The notes under the pieces were generated by a model. The model was not told the DNA's origin. It did not search any database and worked only from the letters and a program-made list of their open reading frames with translations. The position numbers and the translations under genes were made by a program. Source: Candidatus Cloacimonadota bacterium (lineage in GTDB: Bacteria; Cloacimonadota; Cloacimonadia; Cloacimonadales; WRIO01). Taken from it: a DNA stretch of 34,729 bases. The stretch is from positions 1-34,729 of the forward strand of contig JAJBBH010000012.1 of NCBI GenBank assembly GCA_020532185.1, given 5' to 3'. Shown one piece after another: positions 8,631 through 19,563 of this stretch (position 1 is its first letter; each line of letters starts with the position of its first letter).

Positions 8631-11600
8631 TTATTTTAATAATATTGCTTTTTTAAAGTCATAAAAACTGGAGCTTGATATTTTGTAAAGATAAATTCCT
8701 GATTTTAACGTTTTTCCTTGTGCATCAGTGCCATCCCATATGATGCTATGCTCTCCTGCATTGACAAATTCATTTAATAGAGTTTTGATAAATTGACCTT
8801 TGATATTATACACATTGATATTTATATAATCGTCTTTTTTTAAACAAAAATCAATAGTTGTGAAAGGATTGAATGGATTTGGATAGTTTTGACTAAGATA
8901 GTTTTCTTTTGGTTTAAGAATATCAGCATTATCAGAGCTAATATATACTTGCCAAGTCTTGTAAACATCATAATTTAAATCTGTTACTTTGCATACCACA
9001 AGATATTCACCAAGAGTATTCGGTATAAATACAAAGATATTATCATCAATGTGTTGGTCAACAGAGTTTACAAACCACTGATAAAAGAGGTCATCATTAT
9101 CATAGTCAACTGCATTTACAATAAAGTTTGTAGGACTATTTAAACTAACGCTCAAAGTGTCTTCTACAGGGTAATATGACGTAATTATTGGTTTAGAGTT
9201 ATTAGCTCTGACAATTATTTTGGTGCTGTCTGTAACAAAGACTTCATTATCAAAAGATGCATTGACTCTCAAAAAACCACTGCCTACCCATTCGTCTTCA
9301 GGTATAATTGTTATAAATGCATTATTAACAGATAGGTTTATATGATCATCAGCATCTGCATTTATATGATATTGATGTGATCCTGAGACAGAATCATCCA
9401 AATAGTTCATAATATTTAAAGTGATTTGAGAGTTTTTGTTTACTGTTACAGAATCTGGTAAACTTAAATTGAGAAGATGATTGAAAGCATAGTTTGCCTC
9501 AGTGATATCGCTTGGTTCATAATTTGTACGAAAGGCTTTTGCTTTGATTGTGCAATCAGTGTTGATGACTATTGGCTGTGTATAGAGCGAGTCTTGTTGG
9601 CTTGGCTCTATCCCATTTTTTGTGTAATAAATAGACGCATTTTCTTCTGCTGTCATTGTGGCAAAAATTGAATGAGTGAAAACACCTGATTCGGGCATAA
9701 TGTTTGGTTGACTTAATTTATTAGTAATTATATATTCTGCAGTAGTTTGCTTTGAGTCTATATAAGCATCTTTAAATGCTTTTGCTTTAATTGTCAAAGT
9801 AGTATCGGTATTTGCAATTATTGGCTCTGAATAAACTGGAGAGTTTTCATCTACATCGCTATTGTCCAGAGTATAACGAATAGTAGCATCTGAAGTTGCA
9901 CAAGTAATAATGATAGTTTGTTGAGAAGTATAAATTCCAGGCTCTGGAGTAAATGAAGGAGATATAACATGAGGGCTTGCAATAAAGTTTCTATTTGATA
10001 CATTACTTGAAATATTGTCTATACTATAATGATGTGGCTCAAAACTAAAATTGTCTTTTTCTGCAATAATACTACATGATGTTCCAATGCTTAGATTCAA
10101 AGAATAATTGCCGTTATCGTCTGTCAAAACCGCATCTCTTGCGAGTTGTGTCCTGATTAAAACACCTATTAATGGTTGACTATTGTACGTAACATTACCT
10201 GTTACAGTAAAAGTTTTGAGTGTGGCTTGAAAATCTTGATTATAAAAGTCATCTGTTAAAATGACGTTTCTCTCTGTCGGTTGAAAAGTATAGTTGGTAT
10301 GATTAGGTTTCAAGTTTATACTTGTACCATAATAATCTTGAACTGAGTATTGACCACTAATATCAGTTTGCCCACGAATCACATTATTAACAATAATATC
10401 ACAACCAGCAATTGGCAAACCATTAAGCTTTATACACCCACTAATTGTCTGCTGAGATAGTGTCCCATAAAAGTTTTGGCTTTTATTCTCTGAAATATCA
10501 ACAAATGATATACTTTGCGGGCTAAATATATGTCCAGGCTTTTCTGGAGTGATAGTAATATCTTGCCCTTCTGTGATATTAATGCTATAAAAACCATTTT
10601 GGTTACTTATTACTGAGCTGTTATCATAGTGTAAAATAACATCGCTAATAGCTTGGTTATTGTAATCTTGTGTAAAGCCTGATATAGTAAATGTTTGTAA
10701 CGCATAAGCGGTAATATTATAAATCTTATCTTCCTCAATGTTTGTGACATTAATGGTATTTGGTGTGAACCTATAAGCTATTTTACTAAAGCTAATATCA
10801 ACGCTCTCGTGCCAAGCTAAAGTAAAACTAAAATTGCCGTTAGAATCGCTTGTGGTAGAGCCTATCTGGTAGTTGACGAAGACATCTCCAAGCCCTGCTC
10901 CATTTTCTGTGATATTACCTGATACTGTAAAAGTTTGCTGATTAGCGGTAAAGCTTATATGTTTGTTACTTGTAATATTTGCAATTGTTCTTGAGTTTGG
11001 ACTAAAAACCATACCCTCTTTTGTAGGTGTAATAATCACAGTATCGCCATGAATTATATCATTAATTGTAAAATTACCGTTAGCATCTGACACTGTATCG
11101 CTATAATCATGATTATTTTGGCTTATTATTGTAATGTTTGCATAGCCAATATCTGTATTTCCTGTAATTGTATATTTTAAAGGCGTTCCTGAAAAATCAA
11201 GAGAGCTTTGATTTGAGTTTAAATATGTAATATCATGGCTTTGTGGTTCAAATTCCCATCCATCTTTTGAAGCTGTAATAATATAATTGCTATACGCAGG
11301 CAAGCTTAGTGTGTAATTTCCCAAAGAATTAGTGATAGTTGAGAACAAACCTGCATGAATACTAACACCTGCAAAAGGTTGAGAATTAGCTGTAACACTT
11401 CCTGTAGCTGTATATTGTGGGATTATGATGCCAATAAAGTTACAATTATAATCATTATTAATGTTTGTGTAGCTTTGTTGAACTGGACTAAAAGTGTATT
11501 GAGGGCTCACTGGGGAAAAAGTAATATCAGTGCCATTATTTATACCAGGTATGAGATATTCACCCAAACTATTTGTTTTCAATGTTGTAAAAGCATCAAA

Positions 11601-12098
11601 ATTATGGCTCGGATTAATCGACGATATATTTATTGGAATATTTGCAAGTGGATTAAGCAGCTCATCTTTTACATATCCAGAAACAGTTTGAGTTGCGGTA
11701 TTTGCATTGATTGTATAATAGATATTAGCATTTGGTGGAAAAGTAGTACCTGGTGAGCTCTGCAAAGTAACTGAGGCAGTATAAATTTTCTGTTGTGAAT
11801 ATTTCCATACTTTAAAGACAATATCTTCGTTACTTATTACAGATTGAATTAAAAATGTTCTACCCACACCACCGACAGAGCTTGGTAGGTTTATTAAATT
11901 AGTCTTTGCTCTTATTTGATTACCAACTTGTGCTATTAAAATATCGTTGGTAGAAGCTGGTACACCATTAATAAGAACTTTTGCACGAATATTCATCCCT
12001 GATCCATAAATAACTGGCTCTCCAAATGGGTCATCTATTAACGCATATTGACTTATAAAGGTAAGCAGTAAGACTAAAAGAAAAATCAACCTCTTCAT
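8631..12098 (-). CDS. Large secreted multidomain protein with FlgD-like C-terminal sorting domain
   Basis: A 1155-residue exported protein. Residues 1-19 are a signal peptide. Residues about 20-135 form an N-terminal domain that I do not recognise. Residues about 137-709 are seven tandem carboxypeptidase-regulatory-like beta-sandwich domains of about 80 residues (starting near 137, 229, 309, 390, 470, 550 and 630). Each has the pattern [FY]T[VI][ST]G..., a central D.NGNY/F turn, and [YF].FSP/EP. Two chitobiase-C-terminal-like domains (about 711-793 and 795-872) follow, each with xIYYTxxG/IRYTLD and IKAKAF. Next come one or two Ig-like domains, and finally a FlgD-like tail (about 1070-1155) with NYPNPFNPFT, VYNIKGQ and SGIYLYKI. 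Such tails anchor or sort cargo of a type 9-like secretion route in FCB bacteria. It is probably a surface adhesin or scaffold; there is no catalytic domain. Start supported by AAGGAG. Confidence 0.85.
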   Translation of the reverse strand: MKRLIFLLVLLLTFISQYALIDDPFGEPVIYGSGMNIRAKVLINGVPASTNDILIAQVGNQIRAKTNLINLPSSVGGVGRTFLIQSVISNEDIVFKVWKYSQQKIYTASVTLQSSPGTTFPPNANIYYTINANTATQTVSGYVKDELLNPLANIPINISSINPSHNFDAFTTLKTNSLGEYLIPGINNGTDITFSPVSPQYTFSPVQQSYTNINNDYNCNFIGIIIPQYTATGSVTANSQPFAGVSIHAGLFSTITNSLGNYTLSLPAYSNYIITASKDGWEFEPQSHDITYLNSNQSSLDFSGTPLKYTITGNTDIGYANITIISQNNHDYSDTVSDANGNFTINDIIHGDTVIITPTKEGMVFSPNSRTIANITSNKHISFTANQQTFTVSGNITENGAGLGDVFVNYQIGSTTSDSNGNFSFTLAWHESVDISFSKIAYRFTPNTINVTNIEEDKIYNITAYALQTFTISGFTQDYNNQAISDVILHYDNSSVISNQNGFYSINITEGQDITITPEKPGHIFSPQSISFVDISENKSQNFYGTLSQQTISGCIKLNGLPIAGCDIIVNNVIRGQTDISGQYSVQDYYGTSINLKPNHTNYTFQPTERNVILTDDFYNQDFQATLKTFTVTGNVTYNSQPLIGVLIRTQLARDAVLTDDNGNYSLNLSIGTSCSIIAEKDNFSFEPHHYSIDNISSNVSNRNFIASPHVISPSFTPEPGIYTSQQTIIITCATSDATIRYTLDNSDVDENSPVYSEPIIANTDTTLTIKAKAFKDAYIDSKQTTAEYIITNKLSQPNIMPESGVFTHSIFATMTAEENASIYYTKNGIEPSQQDSLYTQPIVINTDCTIKAKAFRTNYEPSDITEANYAFNHLLNLSLPDSVTVNKNSQITLNIMNYLDDSVSGSHQYHINADADDHINLSVNNAFITIIPEDEWVGSGFLRVNASFDNEVFVTDSTKIIVRANNSKPIITSYYPVEDTLSVSLNSPTNFIVNAVDYDNDDLFYQWFVNSVDQHIDDNIFVFIPNTLGEYLVVCKVTDLNYDVYKTWQVYISSDNADILKPKENYLSQNYPNPFNPFTTIDFCLKKDDYININVYNIKGQFIKTLLNEFVNAGEHSIIWDGTDAQGKTLKSGIYLYKISSSSFYDFKKAILLK
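9972..11690 (-). repeat. Seven tandem ~240-bp coding repeats (beta-sandwich domains)
   Basis: Protein-level repeats inside the 1155-residue secreted protein, about 80 codons each. Conserved elements are the opening TxSG/TxTG strand, a D/S-N-G-N/F-Y/F turn mid-repeat and a F-x-P turn near the end. DNA identity between copies is low, so these are old domain duplications, not a recombining microsatellite. Confidence 0.75.
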
Positions 12099-12161
12099 AA
12101 ATATATCTCCTTACTACTGTATCGACCGAATAGCAAAAAAGTTGAGACTTTATTGCTTAAT

Positions 12162-13517
12162 TTATATATTTGTATCGCAAAGTGCTTGTCCTATTCGTTT
12201 GTCTTCATTGACAAGTTTACCGTTTTTGACGACAGTAGTACCTCTTAACAATACTTCTTTTATCTCAACGTTTGTTGTAAAGTCAGACCAAGCATTGTAT
12301 TGTTTAGCCAAAGATGACGTTACAGTGCGAGGTTTACCATTTGGATCGAAAATTACTAAATCTGCATCTGAGCCTACGGCAATGGTGCCTTTTTTGGGAT
12401 ATATTTGTGCCATGTTTGCAGGGTTGAATGATAGTTTTTTCATGAGTTTTGGCAGATCCCATTCATGTTTTTTAACCAACAAATCATAGAATAGCGGAAA
12501 TAAGACACCTAAAGATGGCATTCCGCTTGGCATACTTCTATAGTCGTTCACAAATGATTTGTAAATATCATCACTATACGCTTTGTGATTAGAGCATAAT
12601 ATTTCTGGATAGCCCATAGATGTTTTAATTTCCATATAGTTACGGCATTCTTCACTTCTAAGAGGAGGAGTGAGGAAATAGTGTGCTTTATTATCTTTTT
12701 GAAGTCTGTTTTCATTAAGAAATATATAATGAGGCGTAGTTTCGCATGTTATTGGGCAATCTCTTTTTGCAAGCTCAATCTGTCCAATTGCATCTGATGA
12801 CGATACATGTGCTATATGAATTGGTGTTTGAATACTTTTGCATAGCTGAATAATTTTCTCTATAGCTGTGAGTTCTGCCTCTTCGCTGTGTATCTTTGTA
12901 TAATTTGACAAATCATGAAAATCATGTTTGATATACATTTGATTCATAATTGTCTCATCTTCACAATGAATTATGATCTGGGGCTCATATTTTTTAAGCC
13001 TTCTGATAATTTCATTGATCCTGTCATATGATAAATAAAGGTTCGCTGTCTTATAGGTTGTATAAAACTTGAACGTTTTAAAACCTTTATCTATCCATCT
13101 GGAAATATCTGAAAAATTTATATCTGAAAAGCGTGTGGGTGTTAGATGCCACCGATAATCGCAATATGTATTGTTTTCTGCTTGGGCTGCAACTGATGTG
13201 ATTGCTTGTGCTAAAGATTGATTAAAATTTTGAACTATAAATGCGTTTATTGTAGTAATACCATTTAGGATTGCAAGCTTAGAGCCAGAACTATATGTAT
13301 CTATTTGATTGAAAAGCTGTCCTTTCTCTTCCAGATGTGTGTGGAAATCTATAATACCTGGTATTACAGTGAGGCCTTTAGCATCGATGATTTCTGCACC
13401 TTCAACTTTTTCTATATTGACACCTATATTACTGATGACATTGTTGTTGATTTCAATATCAACTTTTTTAACTTTACTCTGCAAGCACACGTTGCCATTA
13501 ATAATGTATCTTTTCAT
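12162..13517 (-). CDS. Dihydropyrimidinase/dihydroorotase-like amidohydrolase with Asp-to-Asn change
   Basis: A 451-residue cytoplasmic metal-dependent hydrolase of the cyclic-amidase group (dihydropyrimidinase, allantoinase, dihydroorotase). Seen in my numbering: H59 and H61 in DFHTHLEE; K150 in GFKTFKFY, the expected carboxylated Lys; H184 in IIHCED; H237 in IHIAHVSS; and a C-terminal VGSDADLVIFDP strand typical of the superfamily. The position that normally holds the metal-binding catalytic Asp (xDH) reads CSNHKAYS, giving N310. The enzyme may therefore be altered, use another residue, or be a non-catalytic relative. ATG at 13517 is chosen over an in-frame ATG 21 bp upstream because AAAGGA lies five bases before it. 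No pyrimidine-pathway neighbours are present, so the substrate is unknown. Confidence 0.82.
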   Translation of the reverse strand: MKRYIINGNVCLQSKVKKVDIEINNNVISNIGVNIEKVEGAEIIDAKGLTVIPGIIDFHTHLEEKGQLFNQIDTYSSGSKLAILNGITTINAFIVQNFNQSLAQAITSVAAQAENNTYCDYRWHLTPTRFSDINFSDISRWIDKGFKTFKFYTTYKTANLYLSYDRINEIIRRLKKYEPQIIIHCEDETIMNQMYIKHDFHDLSNYTKIHSEEAELTAIEKIIQLCKSIQTPIHIAHVSSSDAIGQIELAKRDCPITCETTPHYIFLNENRLQKDNKAHYFLTPPLRSEECRNYMEIKTSMGYPEILCSNHKAYSDDIYKSFVNDYRSMPSGMPSLGVLFPLFYDLLVKKHEWDLPKLMKKLSFNPANMAQIYPKKGTIAVGSDADLVIFDPNGKPRTVTSSLAKQYNAWSDFTTNVEIKEVLLRGTTVVKNGKLVNEDKRIGQALCDTNI

Positions 13518-13675
13518 TTTTATCCTTTCTTTATACACACTCTTTTATTAATTACAACAATCGCACACTTAAGATAATTAGTCAAGTTTTTTTACTACAT
13601 TTTTAAATATTACCAATATATCTACCTTTAAAAGTCTTAAATTTGCAATCAAATCAATTAGGTGATTTACCATAG

Positions 13676-13728
13676 CATCCCGTTACCATCCCGTTACCAT
13701 CCCCCTGCTATCTTGGAGAAGTAGGGGG
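13676..13728. repeat. 11-bp tandem repeat plus G/C-rich hairpin
   Basis: Plus strand: two exact copies of CATCCCGTTAC (13676-13686, 13687-13697), then a diverged third, CATCCCCCTGC (13698-13708). CCCCCTGCT (13701-13709) pairs with AGTAGGGGG (13720-13728) through nine pairs, one of them G-T. Also, ATAGCA (13672-13677) and TGCTAT (13706-13711) form short inverted arms around the repeats. The block is much richer in C/G than its surroundings, suggesting a dispersed intergenic element and not ordinary leader DNA. Confidence 0.65.
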
Positions 13729-13916
13729 AATGTAGTAGGAGTGTTAAAGGAATGAAGAGAGCTGATTTAGGTTGAATAAGTAGCTTAATATTTGTAATTT
13801 TTGATGAAAACTAAAATTTGTCGTTCTGCAACTTCTAAATTGAAAAAACATAGCTAAAAAAAAGTTTTTAATTTCTTGTGTTATTTTAGAAAGATATTTT
13901 TTTTTGTGATCAAAAT

Positions 13917-13946
13917 AAAAAAGCATCACTGAATATTCAGTGATGC
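13917..13946 (-). terminator. Intrinsic terminator of the rsmG-par-atp operon
   Basis: Fully self-complementary 24-mer GCATCACTGAAT/ATTCAGTGATGC (13923-13946), followed on the minus strand by TTTTTTATTTT. It begins 15 bases after the atpC stop codon, a textbook position for ending the long minus-strand transcript. Confidence 0.85.
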
Positions 13947-13961
13947 ATTAAAAAACAATAT

Positions 13962-14360
13962 TTATCCGATTGTGTTTATTCGAGCAACTGCTTTGTGCAG
14001 AGATACTTCGGCACGACGATAGTCAATATCTTCGTCTTTTGAATTGAAAATGCGCTTTTCTGCACGCTCTTTAGAAAGCTTTGCCCTATTTAAGTCGATT
14101 TCTTTTTCTGATTCTGCAATCTCACTAATAATTATCACTTTATCTTTATCTACAGTGATAAATCCATCATGGATAGCGTATTTTGTAGTTTTATTATTAG
14201 TATTAAGACATAATGTGCCAGGTCTTATTTTGGTGATAAATGGAGTGTGATCTGGTAAGATCTCGAAATCTCCATCAACTCCAGGAACATTGATAGAATC
14301 GACCATTTCGTCGATTTTCTTGCCTTCTGGCATAATAAGTTCAATATGGATTTTCTTCAT
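13962..14360 (-). CDS. atpC: F-type ATP synthase epsilon subunit
   Basis: A 132-residue subunit of the F1 central stalk, which joins gamma to the c-ring and can brake ATP hydrolysis. Seen: an N-terminal beta-barrel with VPGVDGDFEILPDHTPFITKIRPG (residues 26-49), the family signature, then IHDGFITVDKDKVIIISE. The C-terminal helical part (about 88-132; RAKLSKERAEKR, RRAEVSLHKAVARI) is full length, so the inhibitory two-helix domain is present. It is the last gene of the operon, 18 bp after atpD, followed at once by the terminator. Confidence 0.96.
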   Translation of the reverse strand: MKKIHIELIMPEGKKIDEMVDSINVPGVDGDFEILPDHTPFITKIRPGTLCLNTNNKTTKYAIHDGFITVDKDKVIIISEIAESEKEIDLNRAKLSKERAEKRIFNSKDEDIDYRRAEVSLHKAVARINTIG

Positions 14361-14378
14361 TTAGGATATCCATTTCTC

Positions 14379-16678
<2,300 letters not shown>

Positions 16679-16697
16679 TGAGATCTCCGATCAACTG

Positions 16698-18200
16698 TTA
16701 TTTAAAGTGAGCGATGACTTCTTTACAGATATCATGCATTTTGTCTTTAATTTCATCAGTTATTTTGCCTTTAATAATTTCGCTTGTAAAATCACTGTAC
16801 TTCGATTCTAATACAGTAAATAAGTCGGCTTCAATGTTTGCAACTTTTTTCAAATCAAAATCATCAAGATAGCCTTCGTTAGCCATAAAAATAATAAAAA
16901 TTTGTTTTTCAACAGAAAGAGGGCTGTAAATGTTTTGTTTTAAAATCTCTATCAAACGTTCGCCACGTTTTAATTGAGCTTGAGTTGCTTTATCGAGATC
17001 TGAACCAAACTTTGAAAATGCTTCTAATTCATTATACTGTGCAAGATCAAGGCGTAATTGTCCAACTACTGATTTCATTGCACTAATCTGTGCATTTCCT
17101 CCAACACGAGAGACAGAGAGACCTGGATTGATAGCAGGTCTTATGCCTGAGTGAAATAAGCGGGAACTAAGATAAATCTGTCCGTCTGTAATAGATATTA
17201 CGTTGGTTGGAATATAAGCAGATATATCATCGGCTTTTGTCTCTATAATTGGCAGAGCTGTAAGTGAGCCACCACCTAATTTATCTGTTAGTTTTGATGC
17301 ACGTTCGAGTAAGCGTGAATGCAAATAGAACACATCTCCTGGATAAGCTTCACGCCCTGGAGGTCTGCGAAGTAGAAGAGATATTTCTCTATATGCCGCA
17401 GCATGTTTTGATAAGTCGTCATAAATAATAAGTGCGTGCTGCCCCTTATCACGAAAGTATTCGCCCATACTGCATCCTGCATAAGGAGCGACATAGAGCA
17501 TTGAGGGTGTATCTGATGCACTTGCACACACTACTATTGTGTATGATAATGCACCTTCTTTGTCTAATGTATCAACTAATGTCGCAATTGTTGAGAGCTT
17601 TTGCCCAATAGCAACATAAATACAAATAACATCTTTGCCTTTTTGGTTGATAATTGTATCAATAGCAATTGCTGTTTTACCTGTTTGCCTATCACCAATA
17701 ATCAGCTCGCGCTGACCACGACCGATAGGTATCATTGAGTCAATTGGTTTGATACCAGTTTGTAATGGTTCCTTGACTGGTTGGCGATCAACTACGCCCA
17801 ATGCTTTTCGTTCGATAGGTAAATAAATATCTGTTTTGATCTCTCCTTTACCGTCAATAGGCTGACCTAATGGGTCAACAACTCGACCGAGCATTGCTTC
17901 TCCAACTGGTACTTCCAAAATGCGTCCAGTTCGTTTGACAATATCGCCTTCTTTTATGTATTTATTGTCTCCAAAGATAATACAGCCGACATTTTCTTGT
18001 TCAAGATTAAGTGCCATTCCATATATATCATGTGGAAATAACACCATTTCGCCAGCCATTACTTTTTCCAATCCATACACACGTGCAATACCATCACCCA
18101 CTTGAACTACTTTTCCAGTTTCGTTTACATTAATATCAAATTTGAAATTGTCAATCTTACTTTTGATGATTGAGCTTATTTCTTCAGGGTGAATATTCAT
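16698..18200 (-). CDS. atpA: F-type ATP synthase alpha subunit
   Basis: A 500-residue, nucleotide-binding but non-catalytic F1 subunit. Seen: N-terminal [23 protein letters not shown] (29-51), Walker A GDRQTGKT (169-176), the [17 protein letters not shown] strand, and the alpha-specific signature near [14 protein letters not shown]. Length and order are standard. The start is supported by AGGA a few bases upstream, 14 bp after atpH. Confidence 0.97.
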   Translation of the reverse strand: MNIHPEEISSIIKSKIDNFKFDINVNETGKVVQVGDGIARVYGLEKVMAGEMVLFPHDIYGMALNLEQENVGCIIFGDNKYIKEGDIVKRTGRILEVPVGEAMLGRVVDPLGQPIDGKGEIKTDIYLPIERKALGVVDRQPVKEPLQTGIKPIDSMIPIGRGQRELIIGDRQTGKTAIAIDTIINQKGKDVICIYVAIGQKLSTIATLVDTLDKEGALSYTIVVCASASDTPSMLYVAPYAGCSMGEYFRDKGQHALIIYDDLSKHAAAYREISLLLRRPPGREAYPGDVFYLHSRLLERASKLTDKLGGGSLTALPIIETKADDISAYIPTNVISITDGQIYLSSRLFHSGIRPAINPGLSVSRVGGNAQISAMKSVVGQLRLDLAQYNELEAFSKFGSDLDKATQAQLKRGERLIEILKQNIYSPLSVEKQIFIIFMANEGYLDDFDLKKVANIEADLFTVLESKYSDFTSEIIKGKITDEIKDKMHDICKEVIAHFK

Positions 18201-18214
18201 ATATTCCTCATATT

Positions 18215-18748
18215 TTAACTATGATTATTTACAAATTGGTTTAAATTGCCAATAATAGAAGAGTCGATAATGAAGTCTTCTGATTTTGCAATAAAACCAC
18301 CAATAATTTCGCTGTCAATTAAAACATTATAGATAATTTTACATCCAATTTCTTGTTCAACACTTTGAGCAATCTTTCTTATTGTATCGTCATCGTGCCG
18401 AAATGCAAGGATTAAATCAACTAATTTTGCTTTATCAGACATATAAACTTGTTTGATAATTTCATCTAAGATGTGAACAATGATTCCTTCTCTATTTTTC
18501 TGCAGCAGGACATCAAAAAATGACAACCACAATTCTTCAAGAATGAAATCATGAATGATAGTCTTAAATAGATCTTTTTTATAGCCATCAGATACAATTT
18601 TTGATCTCATTATTTGGCTAAATTTAGGGTTTTCCAAAAGCACGCTTTTGATAATTTTTGTTTCAGCTATTAAGTTGATTATGTTTTCCTGTTTAACGTT
18701 GGCTATAACTGATATAGCGTAGCGTCTAGCTGCTATAACATCTTTCAC
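18215..18748 (-). CDS. atpH: F-type ATP synthase delta subunit
   Basis: A 177-residue peripheral-stalk subunit that joins the alpha/beta hexamer to the b dimer. Seen: a six-helix N-terminal part starting [13 protein letters not shown] (6-18), [19 protein letters not shown] in the middle, and the C-terminal [31 protein letters not shown] stretch, in which IGGFI matches the family signature. Its start overlaps the atpF stop by 4 bp (ATGA), implying coupled translation. Confidence 0.92.
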   Translation of the reverse strand: MKDVIAARRYAISVIANVKQENIINLIAETKIIKSVLLENPKFSQIMRSKIVSDGYKKDLFKTIIHDFILEELWLSFFDVLLQKNREGIIVHILDEIIKQVYMSDKAKLVDLILAFRHDDDTIRKIAQSVEQEIGCKIIYNVLIDSEIIGGFIAKSEDFIIDSSIIGNLNQFVNNHS

Positions 18749-19224
18749 TTCGTACTCCGTTCAGATATCATTTTATCAATAATCAATTTGTCTGCTTCTT
18801 TATCTATTTTGGTTTGGATAAACTGAGCAGAAAGATCACTGACCATTTGTGAAATTTCGCTTTCGATATTTTTTATAGCCTGTTTAACTTCTTGTTCTAA
18901 TCTGATTTCAGCTTGCTTAAGTATTTCTTTTTCTTGAATTTTTGCTGTTTCAATAAGAACATCAGCTTGCTTTTCTGCTTCAAGTTTGATAGATTCTTTA
19001 AGTTTACGTGCTTCTTCCATTGCTTCTTTGAGCTCATCTTCTCGCTGTCTTGCAAGTATTTGAGCTTTTTCAATTGATTTTTGTGCTTCTTCCAAATCAG
19101 TTTTTATCTGATTCTGACGATCGCTCAAAAACATCTTTAATGGCTTATAAAGGAGACTGTTTAGAACAATCATTAGCAAGACAAAATTGAGTATTACCAT
19201 TATGAGCGAGAAATCTACAGTCAT
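18745..19224 (-). CDS. atpF: F-type ATP synthase b subunit
   Basis: A 159-residue stator subunit: one N-terminal membrane helix (about residues 5-25; LIMVILNFVLLMIVLNSLLY), then a long Lys/Glu/Gln-rich coiled coil (about 30-150). Only one b gene is present, so a homodimer is expected. The motif YKPLKMFLSDRQNQI after the membrane helix is typical. AAAGGAG precedes the start. Confidence 0.94.
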   Translation of the reverse strand: MTVDFSLIMVILNFVLLMIVLNSLLYKPLKMFLSDRQNQIKTDLEEAQKSIEKAQILARQREDELKEAMEEARKLKESIKLEAEKQADVLIETAKIQEKEILKQAEIRLEQEVKQAIKNIESEISQMVSDLSAQFIQTKIDKEADKLIIDKMISERSTK

Positions 19225-19269
19225 AACTACTCCTTTAGGATTTAATTTTTAGCAGTTGTTGTGTGTTCA

Positions 19270-19563
<294 letters not shown>

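Larger units (their letters stand above)
13518..13961. other. Noncoding region between the amidohydrolase and atpC
   Basis: No credible gene. It contains a possible -35 (minus-strand TTGACT at 13580-13585) for the amidohydrolase without a convincing -10. It also holds a locally GC-richer repeat/hairpin block at 13676-13728, an AT-rich stretch of about 190 bp in which I see nothing, and the atp operon terminator at 13917-13946. A 61-codon minus-strand frame ending inside the terminator is not believable. Confidence 0.6.

Noticed and set aside
9972-11690. CRISPR or mobile repeat array
   Set aside because: The repeat is at protein-domain level within one open frame, with low DNA identity between units.
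11355-11756. 133-codon plus-strand frame opposite the large secreted protein
   Set aside because: Cys/Ile/Trp-rich shadow of a strongly supported multidomain gene.
13676-13708. CRISPR-like array
   Set aside because: The 11-bp units are directly adjacent, with no spacers, and only three copies.
13744-13929. 61-codon minus-strand reading frame
   Set aside because: Runs out of the atp terminator and has no family resemblance; AT-rich noncoding DNA gives such frames.
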